Assembly (NCBI GenBank): GCA_036244855.1
Contig: BQKZ01000005.1
Coordinates: forward strand, 64,303-128,302
DNA from: Temnopleurus reevesii
Taxonomy: Eukaryota > Echinodermata > Echinoidea > Temnopleuroida > Temnopleuridae
Length of the DNA: 64,000 nucleotides
Direction: 5' to 3'
Shown: positions 12,001-22,912 of the stretch, piece by piece
How the letters are laid out: each line of letters opens with the position of its first letter
Numbering within the stretch: the first letter of the stretch is position 1
The notes under the pieces: model-generated
Told to the model about the DNA's origin: nothing
Database searches by the model: none
What the model saw: only the letters and a program-made list of their open reading frames with translations
Made by a program: the position numbers and the translations under genes

Positions 12001-12056
12001 ATTATTAATAATAATAATAATAATAATATTCAGTTCTTTTATAGCGCATAACACAT
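12001..12056 (-). mobile_element. 3'-end fragment of a SINE
   Basis: Read on the minus strand this is GCGCTATAAAAGAACTGAAT followed by (ATT)n. It matches the 3' end of the SINE at 3026-3321 (GCGCTATATAAAAG, TTC, ATT repeat). The rest of the body was not recognised further inward, so it is a 5'-truncated or diverged copy, or a related SINE with a different body. Confidence 0.65.
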
Positions 12057-13777
12057 AGCCATAGTATGTCCATATGGTACATCGAAAAGTAAGTGATTAA
12101 TTTTATTACTTGTATTCACCCCCTGTCTTTTTATTCTTTGAAATGCATTCTCTGAAAAGAAAAATATAGCGATGGCCCAGAAAATAGTAGCATGTGCCTT
12201 CAATTTGAAAAAGAAATATGAGAAAGGGTACTTACCGTTCAAAGTTCACACGATTGCATGACCGCGGAATGCTATTTGAATTTGAAGGGCTGTTCATTAC
12301 ATACACCACGGATTTGACTAAATAAGTAGGGGCTGCTGTCTGCAATGATGCCACCGTACCCGTCAGTCACAGTGAGCAAAAGAAAATTGGAAAAAGGTAA
12401 ACAATTTTGATTGAAGCATTGACAATAGCTTAAGGCACACCTTCCCTCTAACAGGTCGGACGTCGCACCTGTTCAGTGAGTAAAAAATGGTAACTATTTT
12501 TATGTGCCTTTAGCTTTTGTGAAGGGTCGAGTACAAGTCTTATTTTGTCCCATTTCTTTGTCATTCTTCTGACAGTGACTGCGCTTGCATTTCGCTTCTG
12601 GACCCCACCCCACTCAAGGTCTTGGATAATATGATGGCACCCTCCTTATGCGCGCCAGACAGTCGTTTCATCGGCTTCGAAAAACCTGTCCACCTAAATC
12701 CCCATTATTTTATATTATCACAATTTAAATGCGCTAAATCAACCATGATTAAAGTACCATCACTACATTTAAAAAGCGTAAGTCTGGCAAATAATAGCAA
12801 AAAGAGCTATATATGGGGTTTTTTTTTAATCAAACAGCTGGTAAGATTGTATTCAGTTGATATAGTAGAGGGGCGCCGTACACTATGGCGCCGTATCAGA
12901 AGAACAGCAACATATTAGATAGCAAAGCTAGGCTGACACTTGCACGATTTTACATTTGCATTCGTCCACTATTCGTGGATTCGTTTTGAAATAATGTGTT
13001 AACTCGTCGTCAACAGAACCTCCCAGGCCAGTTCGTGCCCCCAAAATAACAAGACTCGCGGCATATGTATGAACAGCATCAAACGTATTTCAGACCTGTA
13101 ACATGTTAAAGATGGCGCTCTGTCTATACCCCTCGAAATTCCCATATAGTTCGGTGCTACAGAAAGAGCGTCTTGAACACAATCACTAAACATTGTCATA
13201 ACCTCAAAATAGGATGAAGTTATTACACCATTTTAAGGGAAACGGATTGTTCAATGTGCCTCTCAAATTTGGTGCTCCTGGGGACTGGGGAGCTGAGCTG
13301 AGCTATTTGATAAGCAAAAAAGAAGAAGAAGAAAAAAGCTAGTCACCAACTTTTGCGCCCCTGTTTCAGCGAATTTGCTGCCCATTGAGGGGGGGGGGGG
13401 GTGCTAGCGCCCCATTAACCCACCCCCATGTTGCGCATATGCAACCGATGGTATATGGGAGCAGAGGGTACATGTGGCGCTTCCAGGGGTACAAATAGGG
13501 GGGGGGGGATAAAGAATGTAACACTTAATGATTAAGTTTTGTGCGCCAGAGGGAAGGGCAATTTATGTAAACGATTCAAAGAAATGAAGGGCGACAGAAA
13601 ATATATTCAATTTCATGATAATGTGCATGCACAGTTTGTTAGTGTAGAAACACAAAAGTTCAAGATAATATATCTTGTCGGTTATTTAATATGTTCATGG
13701 AATTACATCATATCCAGTCATTGTGTTTGAAACAACAAAAGTTCGTTTCTTCATCGAGCATGCATGAAAGCTAGCAT
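12057..13777. other. No gene seen; two poly-G runs
   Basis: G runs at 13389-13401 and 13498-13508, and a GAA-rich patch at about 13319-13336. No frame has coding support. Confidence 0.5.
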
Positions 13778-14420
13778 GGAAGGATGAAGGGGAATATCAG
13801 AAGGCAGCGTAGAAAGAGGATAAAATGAGAAAGGGAGAACTGAAGCCAGGAGAAGGACTGTGGAGGAGGAAGAGGAGGAGGAGGTGGTCTAAGGAGGAAG
13901 AGGTCTGGGGGGGGGGGGTAGAAGAAGCAGGAAAAGATCTTTAGGAAGAAGGAGATGGGGAGGAGGAGAAGGAAATAATTTTTTAATGTATGTAAAAAAA
14001 AAAAATTAATGTATTTTTGTGTATTTTTATATGTTATGGACCCCTTTGAAAACCAGCCTGTAGGCTGAATAGGGCAATCCAACCTAAATAAATAAATAAA
14101 AAATAAAAGGAGAATAAATAAATAAAAGGAGGAAGGAGATGGGGAGAAAACAAAGGAAAGGATCTCGAGGAGGAAGAGGAGGAGGAGGAGGAGGAGACGA
14201 TGAGCAATTAAGAAGTCGTGGTGGAGGCCGGAGGAGATGTTGGCGATGAGTGAAAAAGAAAAAAAGGGGAATAGAAGGAAGAGGAGGATGAACGTATGAA
14301 GAAGAAGAAGAGGAGCAGCAGGAGGAGGAGGAGGAGGAGGAGGCGGAGGATTAGGAGAAGGAGAGTAATGAACAGGAGTTGGATGAGAAGGAGGCCGAGG
14401 AGGAATATAAAAGGAGAAAC
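13778..14420. repeat. Purine-rich GGA/GAA tract, split by a LINE tail
   Basis: The plus strand is almost all purine at 13778-13976 and 14107-14400 (AGG, GGA, GAA units, with a poly-G at about 13909-13918). Arg/Lys-rich plus frames and Leu/Ser-rich minus frames here are artefacts. Mirror-like purine tracts of this length can form triplex DNA. Confidence 0.9.
14020..14132 (+). mobile_element. 3' end of a CR1/L2-like non-LTR retrotransposon
   Basis: ATGGACCCCTTTGAAAACC is followed by a short hairpin (CAGCCT/AGGCTG, 14054-14067), GAATAGGGCAATCC and a (TAAA)n tail at 14085-14132. A terminal hairpin plus a short tandem tail is the signature of CR1/L2-clade 3' ends. Only the last about 110 bp is present, as expected of a 5'-truncated insertion, here within the purine tract. 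Clade assignment is by pattern only. Confidence 0.7.
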
Positions 14421-15150
14421 TAACTTGCCGCTTTTCGGAGATGGCGCTAAACTCTGCTGGGAAAATTTCTCTGAGAAAATAAAGGAGCGAGATCGATCAG
14501 AGAAAGCGATCAGACATTGAGAAGTCACCGAAGCCACCAATTGCTCAAGACAAAAGACGTCTTTATTTCGTTAAGACAGGTGAGTTTCCAAGAATTTTCG
14601 CATTTGATAAATTTGCAATGGTTCAATCTTCGAATGATGTGTTTAGGTTTTAAATATATTGTTATCTTTATCTTGTATTTCCATGAACCTGCTTGTTGAT
14701 TTCCACGTAATTAATAAACAACCTATCCCACTGTAGTCCCATTCACCGGCTTTGCAGTTTGATTTTTAAGTGGTGATTTTTTTTAAAGATCTTATTCACT
14801 TAGTTTTATTTGAATTTACTTGAATGTAGAGACGTAAAGCTAATAGCTTATTTGCCCCTCTTCACGTTGAGTTACTCAGCTCTGGTATGGGGAAAACTTT
14901 AATGGATGGGATAGCCAGTGTCTCTCAAGTCTCAAGTCTTGGAGTCAAGAGCAGGCTTAAAGTTAAACATCATAACATGTTGATGGAAGTTGCACTTGCA
15001 AAAACTGCTTCCTCGGGGAGACCATTCCAATTGTTGATGGTCCGAATTGAAAAAGAGTTTTGTCTAATTTTCAATTTTCAAGAATTCAAGAATTCGTAAG
15101 TGATTTTCATTCATAGTTAAAAAAGTTGAAAAAATATTAGGGAGTAGGCC
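14421..15150. other. No gene seen
   Basis: Mixed sequence without supported exon. A TAGGCCTA palindrome sits at about 15145-15152, at the edge of the next element. Confidence 0.45.
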
Positions 15151-15152
15151 TA

Positions 15153-15273
15153 CTTGCAGAATACAACGCACCACACCGAGGGACGTGTAAAGAGCGCAAA
15201 AAAGGCATCTCTATACACACGTCTGGATACGAAAGTGCAACGGCCCTCTCGTGGTTGCATTATATTCTGCAAG
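15153..15273. mobile_element. 121-bp TA-flanked mini-MITE
   Basis: Ends CTTGCAGAATACAACGC and GCATTATATTCTGCAAG form inverted repeats that continue with decay for about 35 bp. TA lies on both sides (15151-15152 and 15274-15275), the target duplication of Tc1/mariner elements. Non-coding. Confidence 0.75.
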
Positions 15274-15329
15274 TAAGCCGATATTATTGGAATCACCATA
15301 AAACTTTTGGGAGAAAAACGGGTCAATCC

Positions 15330-16041
15330 TAGCTATGGATAGCTCCCTGGAATAGTTTTTGACATTTCTTGACATTGTCACTACTCCAGAGAGCTATGGA
15401 GTGGAGTAAATACCGTGCGTGTAGCAGAGGCCGAGGGAAATGTGATTTGAAAAGCCCCCCAAATTACACTTTTCAAATCTCCAATCCCAATGACACAGGG
15501 CTTGAGACTACCTTTATGTAAAAGTCCACCCATTCCCATATAAAAGACACTGTTATGCACTTACATGTACCTTCCATAGAAAGATGATATTTTGTCTGTT
15601 TTCCCTCTCACCTAGCAGACAGGTTAGTTACACCTCCATTTGAATGACAATGAAGACCAATGACCTCCGTCGTAAACATCCGGCTCGGGGCAAAGGGTCG
15701 ATTTGTTTAGGTTGTTTTACCACTTCGCAATCGTCATCCAGCATTGCAGCTTTTGTGATTCAGCGAATTATAGACGAACATGCATTGTGCGAGATCGTAC
15801 GCGCGGCACGGGGCTGTGCTAATATATTGCGCAGCACTCATATACATCTATGGCGGCACTACGAGCCCAGCCCCACGCGTATCGTCTCGCTTAATGCACA
15901 GTCTGTAGAGACGGTACAGACTGTGCATTGAGCGAGACCGTACGCGTGGGACTGGGCACGTAGTGCCACGCATAGCTCTCTCTGGAGTAGTGACAATGTC
16001 AAAAAATGTCAAAAACTATTCCAGGGCGCTATCCATAGCTA
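15330..16041. mobile_element. 712-bp foldback DNA element with 9-bp flanking repeats
   Basis: The termini TAGCTATGGATAGC and GCTATCCATAGCTA begin inverted repeats of about 70 bp (15330-15398 and 15972-16041). These include GGAATAGTTTTTGACATT and its complement. The direct repeat GGTCAATCC flanks the element exactly (15321-15329 and 16042-16050). A 9-bp duplication fits Mutator-like elements; a 5-bp TCAAT reading with ends CCTAGC...GCTAGG is also possible. A second, internal hairpin occupies 15848-15974. I found no convincing transposase; a 95-codon frame at 15644-15931 runs into the hairpin and resembles nothing I know. Confidence 0.82.
15848..15974. repeat. Internal hairpin of the foldback element, with a diverged extra copy
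   Basis: Arms of about 58 bp (GCCCAG-CCCACGCGTA...GCACAGTCTGTA and its complement) surround a 7-base loop GAGACGG at about 15907-15913. A third, diverged copy of the arm lies at about 15778-15815 (GCATTGTGCGAGATCGTACG), in the orientation of the right arm. Confidence 0.8.
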
Positions 16042-16050
16042 GGTCAATCC

Positions 16051-17028
16051 AGCATGCAGCATCTGGTTTTCCTGTAAACTGGACTCTAATTTTACTAAGT
16101 AACGTCATGGATTGTTAGTTATTTAGCAGGCTAGGCCTAAGTAGTCTTTTTTGTGTCCTTAACTTTAGCTGACTGCACTTGCCAGGAGTCAAACACCTTA
16201 CGACTGGCTTGCGACTAGATGATGTCACAGGATCGTAAGCCAGTCATATCATTAACATTGCCACAACTCCTGCGATCCAACAAGACTTTTGTAATCATTG
16301 GCCTTAGTAGTAGGCCAGGGCCAGATGACCTCTTTATTCCTCTTTATATCAACTGTACGCCCGATCGGAAAACTTTGTAACGGGGCCAACATCTGGCCAT
16401 ATATTTAAAATTGTGTAATCGAAAAAAATTGTCTTGGTGTCCTGCCATCTAGTGAGTGCATGTGATGCCTTTTCTACTGACAGAAAGATCCAGATGGAAC
16501 GATTTAACTGTGGCTCATGAGGAATATTATGTGCCTTTATGGTTGTTCCAAGAGGATTATCGGGGTATTTTTCTGGTACGGTGATCTCGCACAGTGTAAA
16601 CAATGCGTGCACCCAGCATGTACTCTAAGATATCCCATCATGCTCCCTGATTTGAACAACTCTAAAAGTATGTACATTGAGAAGTATCTTCGGTGTCAGT
16701 TCACTTCTCGTCCTAAAAGACTTATCCTTCTGGAAATTATTAATGATGTTTCATACCAATTATAAAACGGAGTTCCACAAAATGGCCATGCAAGTCCTTC
16801 TAAACTTGCATATTATGAAATATTAGATTTTAGACCAGAGCACTGCATACAATAACTGACATGATTACATGTATCCTCTCGAAGCTGCTGACATTTCAAC
16901 AGTACTCCAGCAACCGGAGGAATTTAACAACAAAGAAGAAGGTATTCCTGAGCAAGGTCAAGGAATGAGAAAGAATGAAGAATATTTTGCAATTGACAGA
17001 TCTTGCGATCTCCATCTGGGCTCCACAA
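16051..17028. other. No gene seen; one imperfect hairpin
   Basis: An inverted repeat GACTGGCTTGCGA...TCGTAAGCCAGTC lies at 16203-16247. Overlapping frames on both strands at 16349-16765 (87 and 82 codons) have no domain or splice support. Confidence 0.45.
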
Positions 17029-17165
17029 CATAGAGGTTTGCGATTAATCGCTAATTAAAGTGGCCTATTGATATCTTTGTTGCATGCACATTTTGTTCAA
17101 TATTATGTCCAGTAACCAATCAGAATGGCTCTTTCAAATTAGCAATTAATTGCAAACTCTTATGT
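17029..17165. mobile_element. Mini-MITE with GTTTGC(G/A)ATTAAT termini
   Basis: Left arm GAGGTTTGCGATTAATCGC and right arm GCAATTAATTGCAAACTC are inverted copies, about 135 bp in all. An internal AACCAATCAGAATGG recalls the interiors of the elements at 42673 and 51679. Exact ends are uncertain. Confidence 0.65.
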
Positions 17166-17221
17166 AAAAGGCCCATGTGATATAGGTAGTACGACAGTAG
17201 TAATTATGAGATTAGATTTAA

Positions 17222-17835
17222 AGGGGAACCAGCCTATAGAATTGGCATGTTCTCATTGAATGAAGAAAAATCTGATGAACGAACTGTGAAAATTTGAGCA
17301 AAATCACACAATCTGTTCCAAAGTTATGAATTTTCAACTTCACAGAGATTTGACGATCATTCCCGCTCATGGGGATTCGTGCGATCAGCAACATCGATGG
17401 AATCTGTGATGTCATGTCAGACAACTCCTCATTCGCTTTGTAGTACAATGTACATGTATACATTTTTTTTAAATTGGCTTAATGTCAAATTTAGAGTAAG
17501 GTAAGAACATGATTCTTCTCAAAATACATGCAGAATCGATTAAGAAATGCTGTAACCCAACCGAAAATTAGCATTTTGTTGACTTTTCTGAAAAAAAAGA
17601 AGAAATTGTGAAATTTTGTATACAGTGAATGAGAAGTTATCCGACATGACAGCACTCACTCAGTGGAATTTGCCGATCGCATGGATCCCCATCAGCGGTG
17701 GGGATTGTAATATCTCAGTGACATACACTGTAGCTTTTGAATGGGTTGTCTGATTTTGCTCAAATTTTCACAGTTTGTTCATCTGTTTTTTCTTCATTGA
17801 TTGGAAGCACTTTAATTCCAGGGGTTGGTTTCCCT
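17222..17835. mobile_element. 614-bp TTAA-flanked inverted-repeat element
   Basis: Ends AGGGGAACCAGCC and GGTTGGTTTCCCT abut TTAA at 17218-17221 and 17836-17839. The inverted repeats are long (about 200 bp) and diverged. Both contain GATGAACGAACTGTGAAAAT or its relative, AATTTGAGCAAAATC, and an inner CATGGGGAT...GCGATC block. The TTAA duplication fits the piggyBac or Kolobok superfamilies; no transposase is encoded, so this is a non-autonomous element. Confidence 0.85.
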
Positions 17836-18199
17836 TTAAACAGAAAAAAAAATAAAAAAATTGGAGAATGACAACTGACAGGAATGTCATGAATTTTCAA
17901 TGACAACTTGGGTGATATGAGAGTTGCATATTTACTCATAAATACTGTTGTACTGTAGTACTGCTAAAAGTTAATTTCTTGTCCATTTTTGTTCAGAATT
18001 TGAACCAAATTTACATTTTTATATTTTTGTATAAAAACATATACCTTTAGACAAGATATCTTAATTTTGTGACGAGATGTGTCTCTGTAAACTCCCTACA
18101 AAAAGTATCATGTTGAACCCTGTAATTTTTTATTATTCTATTTTTAATAAAAGAAATTATACACAAAGTGAATTTGAAGTTGTCTGTATTAAAGTACTT

Positions 18200-18320
18200 G
18201 TATGTCAGAAATCCCACAGAATTTGCAGACCGGCACAGATCCCCATCAGCAACAGAGATAGTGATATCGTTGAGGAAATGTAAAGTCATAATTTTTCAAT
18301 GGATTGTTCGGTTTTGTGGA
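18200..18320. mobile_element. Partial copy of the 17222 TTAA family
   Basis: ACAGATCCCCATCAGCAAC, then GATATCGTTGAGGAAATG and AATGGATTGTTCGGTTTTG, parallel the right arm of the neighbouring element (GGATCCCCATCAGCGG, TGGGTTGTCTGATTTTG). The terminus is missing. Confidence 0.65.
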
Positions 18321-19140
18321 GATGCAAACTCAAGAACCTTTTCTTGAGCATTCCCTCTACCCTTTTCTCCTTTTCTCAAAGTTGTTTTGACATTCTATTA
18401 TCTTGAACTCTCCAGGACATCTCCCCACAAGCCACAGATTAGAATCCACCAAAATATTGGGAATTGATGCATCAAAACAAGTTTCATTATATTCTTTGGA
18501 AGACAATTGAGACAATGTGGTTATTATATTGTCATACAATCCACACAAGATTATGAGTAGAGTTGAAAGGGTTCAAACTGGCCAATATCGCTTGCCTGAT
18601 TTGTAGACTTGAGTGACCAAAAAGTTGTTCAATGCAAACGTTTATATTTTTAGGTACATGTACACTGAAGTAAGCATGGCATTTGGAAAAATTTTATTTC
18701 TTTTTACGTGGTGTGGTGGCAAGACATTTAGAAGTCTGTATCAGTTTTGGGAGAAGTGCCAATTCAGATGTGAGCTGCAGTGAAAGTTTTCACATATAAT
18801 TTAGTCTTTCAATAAAAATGGAATTATGAGTATAACCATAAATTGTTTCAGAAAAAACTGACCCAGAAATGGCCGAGCATAACAAAAATAATGATACCAC
18901 TTTTGCCTCACGCCTCATTTGCAAAATCAATGCGAATTCAATACTGACATAATTGTAACCCATTTTTTTTCAGCTCGTAACACAGTGGTGCAACAATGGC
19001 GCTGATTTTTGTAGGATTGATGGTTGATTGACAATTAATTGTGACATAAAGTTATGCCAGAATATAACACGCTCTTCCAAATTTGAGACACATTTATTTT
19101 TATGTCATGCAAAGCAATGTTAGATAGTTTCACACCCATA
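18321..19140. other. No gene seen
   Basis: AT-rich. A 63-codon minus frame at 18357-18548 is open but has no splice or domain support. Confidence 0.45.
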
Positions 19141-19184
19141 GGCCAGCTTACTAATAGATTGAAATTAAAGCATGCAGTGTACTT

Positions 19185-19295
19185 TTTACTTGCTGACTGG
19201 TTAGTAGCAATTGAAGTACAATACTTGGAATCTCGTTACTTGTTGCTATGTTGGGCAAGCTTCGGGCAAGCTTCGGGCAAGCTTTCGGGTCGTCA
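19185..19295. repeat. Dispersed repeat with a triplicated GGGCAAGCTTC unit
   Basis: TGTTGCTATGTTGGGCAAGC is followed by three tandem copies of GGGCAAGCTTC (19253-19285) and GGGTCGTCA. The same stretch with a single unit occurs at 57541-57625 (GTTGCTAATTCGGGCAAGC, TTTCGGGTTGTCA). This indicates a repeat family with local unit expansion. Confidence 0.6.
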
Positions 19296-20285
19296 TAAAC
19301 AACTTCCGTAACTTCGAGTATGCATAACATTTACATCGACATGTGTATGTAAATTAGTAAACCTGTCAATGTGTAAATGTGATCTACCCCTTTAATTTTT
19401 AGCAATACAAAGAGAGACATTAAAGTATCTCTTTAGTGATATTCGTCATCAGTATGTAGTTGTCTGAAAAGATGTTCAGAATTAAACTTTTTACACTGCA
19501 ATTGCACTACCTGTCCACAAGAATATCATTGCGTACAAATCCAAGTTGATGGATTCCAAACTGTGCACTTGAGATTTTTTATGCGATTTGTTATCCTTAA
19601 TTTGACCACCGATTCTTCAAGCAATTCGTCTTGATTTCTGGGAATGATGATCATTTCATCCTCATTAACACTACGATCTAACAACCTCAATTGGTTAAGA
19701 ATACCACTGGGTTTTGAAGCGTCTGTCTGGGAGGTGGATGGGAGAGTTGGAGGAGTAGGGAAGATGGAGTAGAGTGTCTCACTGTTATCGTAATTTGTTT
19801 TTTAATACCGAACATTAATAGGTTACAATTAATTGGAATTGAAATGTACCAGTGTTCAGTTAACCTACATTTCATCTGTTTTTCAAGTAATGTGCCACAT
19901 GATGAAATGAGAAAGAACCGTATTTCAACTCTTTTTGAGACTTTTCTTCCGCTCCGTTGTTTATTGTGTTTATGATTTGCCAGTGTACATTACATTCTTT
20001 TTCTTGGGAAAATTAATTTAATTTCTTTTATATCTTTCATGGAATGGGCTGAATAATCAAAGCTGATTTCCATACTATATGTGCAGGATTGTCATCCTTT
20101 ACAGGATATTATGAAATATACTCTTTTATAGATTCATTTCTGACCTTAGTGATTCCAGGATGATTAACTTGAAAGTAAAAGGTCCTTTCCATGCTTTCTT
20201 TCATGAAAATAAAACATTCATTCATTGGTTAATAGTCATTACTAGTTTTCTAATTTCTATCTACGTGTTATAATATTTTTAATAC
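19296..20285. other. No gene seen
   Basis: AT-rich DNA without supported exon or recognisable repeat. Confidence 0.4.
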
Positions 20286-20289
20286 TTAA

Positions 20290-21444
20290 AGGAGGACTCC
20301 GGACCAATAATTTCTTGCTCTGATTCAAAGCGCAAAAATCAGACAAACAGATGAAAAAAAGTTTGAGCGAAAACGGACAACAAATAAAAAAGTTATGAAT
20401 ATTTGAAAAATATCTTAAGATTTTCAAAATAGTTATATTTTTGGCCAATTTGTAACTACAGGTCACGTGACATGACGTGTTGATGACGTAGGTTCGTCAC
20501 TTCTCTAGAGTGAGTGTATTATCTCTTTGTTTTTTAATGTTCTGTTTAAATGCCATTGGGCGCAAAAATAGTTCCTTTTCTCAAGGAATTCATCTCGTTG
20601 AATATATATTCTTGATTATACCTTCTGAAATATTGTTTACGAACAAAAGATAACAAAATTATATAAATAAATATGATTTTAATAAACAATATGTTTAATA
20701 AGAAATATGTATTTTGTGTTATAATTACGCTTGCACGGAAGCAAACTAATGTTTACTACTGTAAATTATGGTAAAGGAATGCTCTTTGGATTTACAATAA
20801 CCAAAATGATACAAAAAAAGAAAATATGATTTGAAAAACAATAACATACATGATAAATTGTACAAAAACAATATAATATAAAAGAAAATGATTATTGACA
20901 AATTATTTTTCATATTTATGCAATCAATTTATAGCAACATTGAAATCGATGGAACAAAATACGTCATTAAATTAGTGTTGAAAATATTCAAATTCTCTTA
21001 ATTAGAGCAATTCTTTATATGAATAAATCTTCTCCTTATTTATTGTTTATTAAAATCATATTTATTCCATAATTTATCATTTCATCTTTCATATAAAACT
21101 TATTTTGAATATATATATTTCTTGAACATAATTGCTTGATATGTGTTGAACATTATCCATCAACAAAATTTTCTCTAAAGATTAAAAAGACGGATTAAAA
21201 AGCAATGATATATAATAAGCCCATTGTAGAGAAGTGACGAACCTACGTCATCACTATTTGATGTCACGTGATGCAAAGTTGCCAATTTGCTAAAAATATA
21301 ACTATTCAAATTATTTCTAAAAACCCTTCAAAAATTCATAACTTTCTTATTTATTGTCCGATTTTGCTCAAACTTTTTTTGATATGTTCGTCTAATTTTT
21401 GCGCTTTTAATCAAACCAAGTTATTTTTGGCCTGGAGTAACCGT
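20290..21444. mobile_element. 1155-bp TTAA-flanked long-hairpin element
   Basis: Ends AGGAGGACTCCGGACCA and the complement of AACGGTTACTCCAGGCCA abut TTAA at 20286-20289 and 21445-21448. The outer inverted repeats span about 20290-20508 and 21226-21444. They include AAAGCGCAAAAATCAGAC, AAGTTTGAGC, a GTCACGTGACAT block and GATGACGTAGGTTCGTCAC. A second inverted pair lies further in (about 20660-20710 and 21035-21075, ATATGATTTTAATAAACAAT), so the element can fold into a hairpin over much of its length. The interior is very AT-rich and non-coding. Confidence 0.88.
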
Positions 21445-21448
21445 TTAA

Positions 21449-22607
21449 AATGACAAATTTTAGTTAATAATCCCAAGTCTGTTAATTATAGAGGACTGTT
21501 CTGATTTATGGCCTGTTTCTTGAGTAAGGCATTTTGAACAAAGCATACTTACATAGAATAAGCTAAGTGCAATTTTGAATCGGAGGGAGTTGAAAAGGTG
21601 ATAAAAACTAGTCCAACCTTATGAGACTGAAAGTGGCTTGAGGTGAAAATGTTATGTTTCTGCTTCGTCTAGTCTGGCACTAAAGCTTATGAGAATGTGT
21701 AAATTTCCATTTCCATGCCTTTGAGCTGCTCATATCATTTTAGATAGCAAATTTAAATTTAGCAATCATAAATTGATGAAAGTATTTTAAACGATAGATT
21801 TCTTATAGTGATCATCAGATCAAAATATACCACACATGTAGAGCATTACAAGACTTAAGTATTGAAATATTGAACTACATGTACATGTATATGCGCTACA
21901 TTGAGCTACAATTTATAGACACATTATTCTTAAGCCCGTATTTGCTGAATTATGAACCTGAAATTATACAGGTACAGTCACTTTCCAATGAAAAGTATAA
22001 TTCTTACACAAATTTAAATATAAAGTTCACATATCACAGTTTGGATACCTAATTGATATACAACAAAACATATTTATCATTCACTAATTAATGAAATTAC
22101 AATACAAAGTTAAGACTTCCCAAAATTTGATTCCTGATCTTATGTACCAAATCATGTATTTCATAAAGACATGCATGTAATTGTTCGATATGAACAGTGT
22201 ACTTAAAAAGCAACAGTTATGAATAATGTACCTGTCCAAGCAGCAACAAACATGCTATGTAAACATTAGAGAATATATAATTATCTGAAATTTTTGTATG
22301 AAATTCATTTAGATTAAAATGTGATTGCCAGTGTTATTTTTTTGTATGAGTAAATAATGTTAAAGGGCATCCCATAATATGAAGCAAGATATTTCCTCTT
22401 TACTCTCCAATCCTATCATTTTTTATTGGAACTTCACATAATTTGGTCAACTAGTATTCTTCAAAATATTCTCATTGTCAATAGCCAAATCTGACTTGTA
22501 TGAGTGGAAATTCTGTCCAGTAGCCTACCCTGTTCAATGGAAGCATTGCAGTTGAATTTTCCCACTGATTAGATGGTTGGCTTCTTAAATCATTACTCTT
22601 TATCCAG
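21449..22607. other. No gene seen
   Basis: AT-rich; may be intron of the candidate plus-strand gene whose exons begin at 22608. Confidence 0.4.
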
Positions 22608-22842
22608 GATATCCCGGTGAGAAGTTCAAAAAGTGGTCGAAACGGAACAATAAAATCATGGAAAAGGCTATCAGGTTACCGTTTGTGGCTCTCTGTGGCA
22701 CTCGTAAGATTGATAACGGTGTTAAAAATGTATGGATGTGGTCTCTCTCTCGTCTACATAAGCCCCTCTGGTGTGGGAAGCAATGTGGTCCAGATTACCA
22801 GACTCAGTTAACGTCACACCCTGGAGAATATGTCTTTGGGAG
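22608..22842 (+). CDS. Candidate internal exon, unidentified protein
   Basis: After an acceptor TTTATCCAG/GATATC the frame is open for 77 codons to a donor GGGAG/GTGAAG (phase 1 in, phase 2 out). The peptide begins YPGEKFKKWSKRNNKI and includes IRLPFVALCGTRKIDNGVKN, PLWCGKQCGPDYQ and HPGEYVFGR. G+C is clearly higher than in the flanks and the amino-acid mix looks protein-like rather than compositional. I do not recognise a family. A shifted frame is also open for 64 codons, which weakens the call. The donor runs into a G24 run and the N gap, so the next exon may be missing. Confidence 0.42.
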
Positions 22843-22851
22843 GTGAAGGGA

Positions 22852-22875
22852 GGGGGGGGGGGGGGGGGGGGGGGG
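22852..22875. repeat. G24 homopolymer at the edge of gap 1
   Basis: A 24-base G run, then AAAATTTTTCCC, a C-run and a G-run, then N. The last 37 bases before the gap look like low-quality read ends. Confidence 0.9.
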
Positions 22876-22912
22876 AAAATTTTTCCCACCCCCCGGGGGT
22901 CCCTTGAATTTT

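Noticed and set aside
14208..14540. 110-codon minus frame and Arg-rich plus frame
   Set aside because: Composition of the GGA/GAA tract, no domain or splice support.
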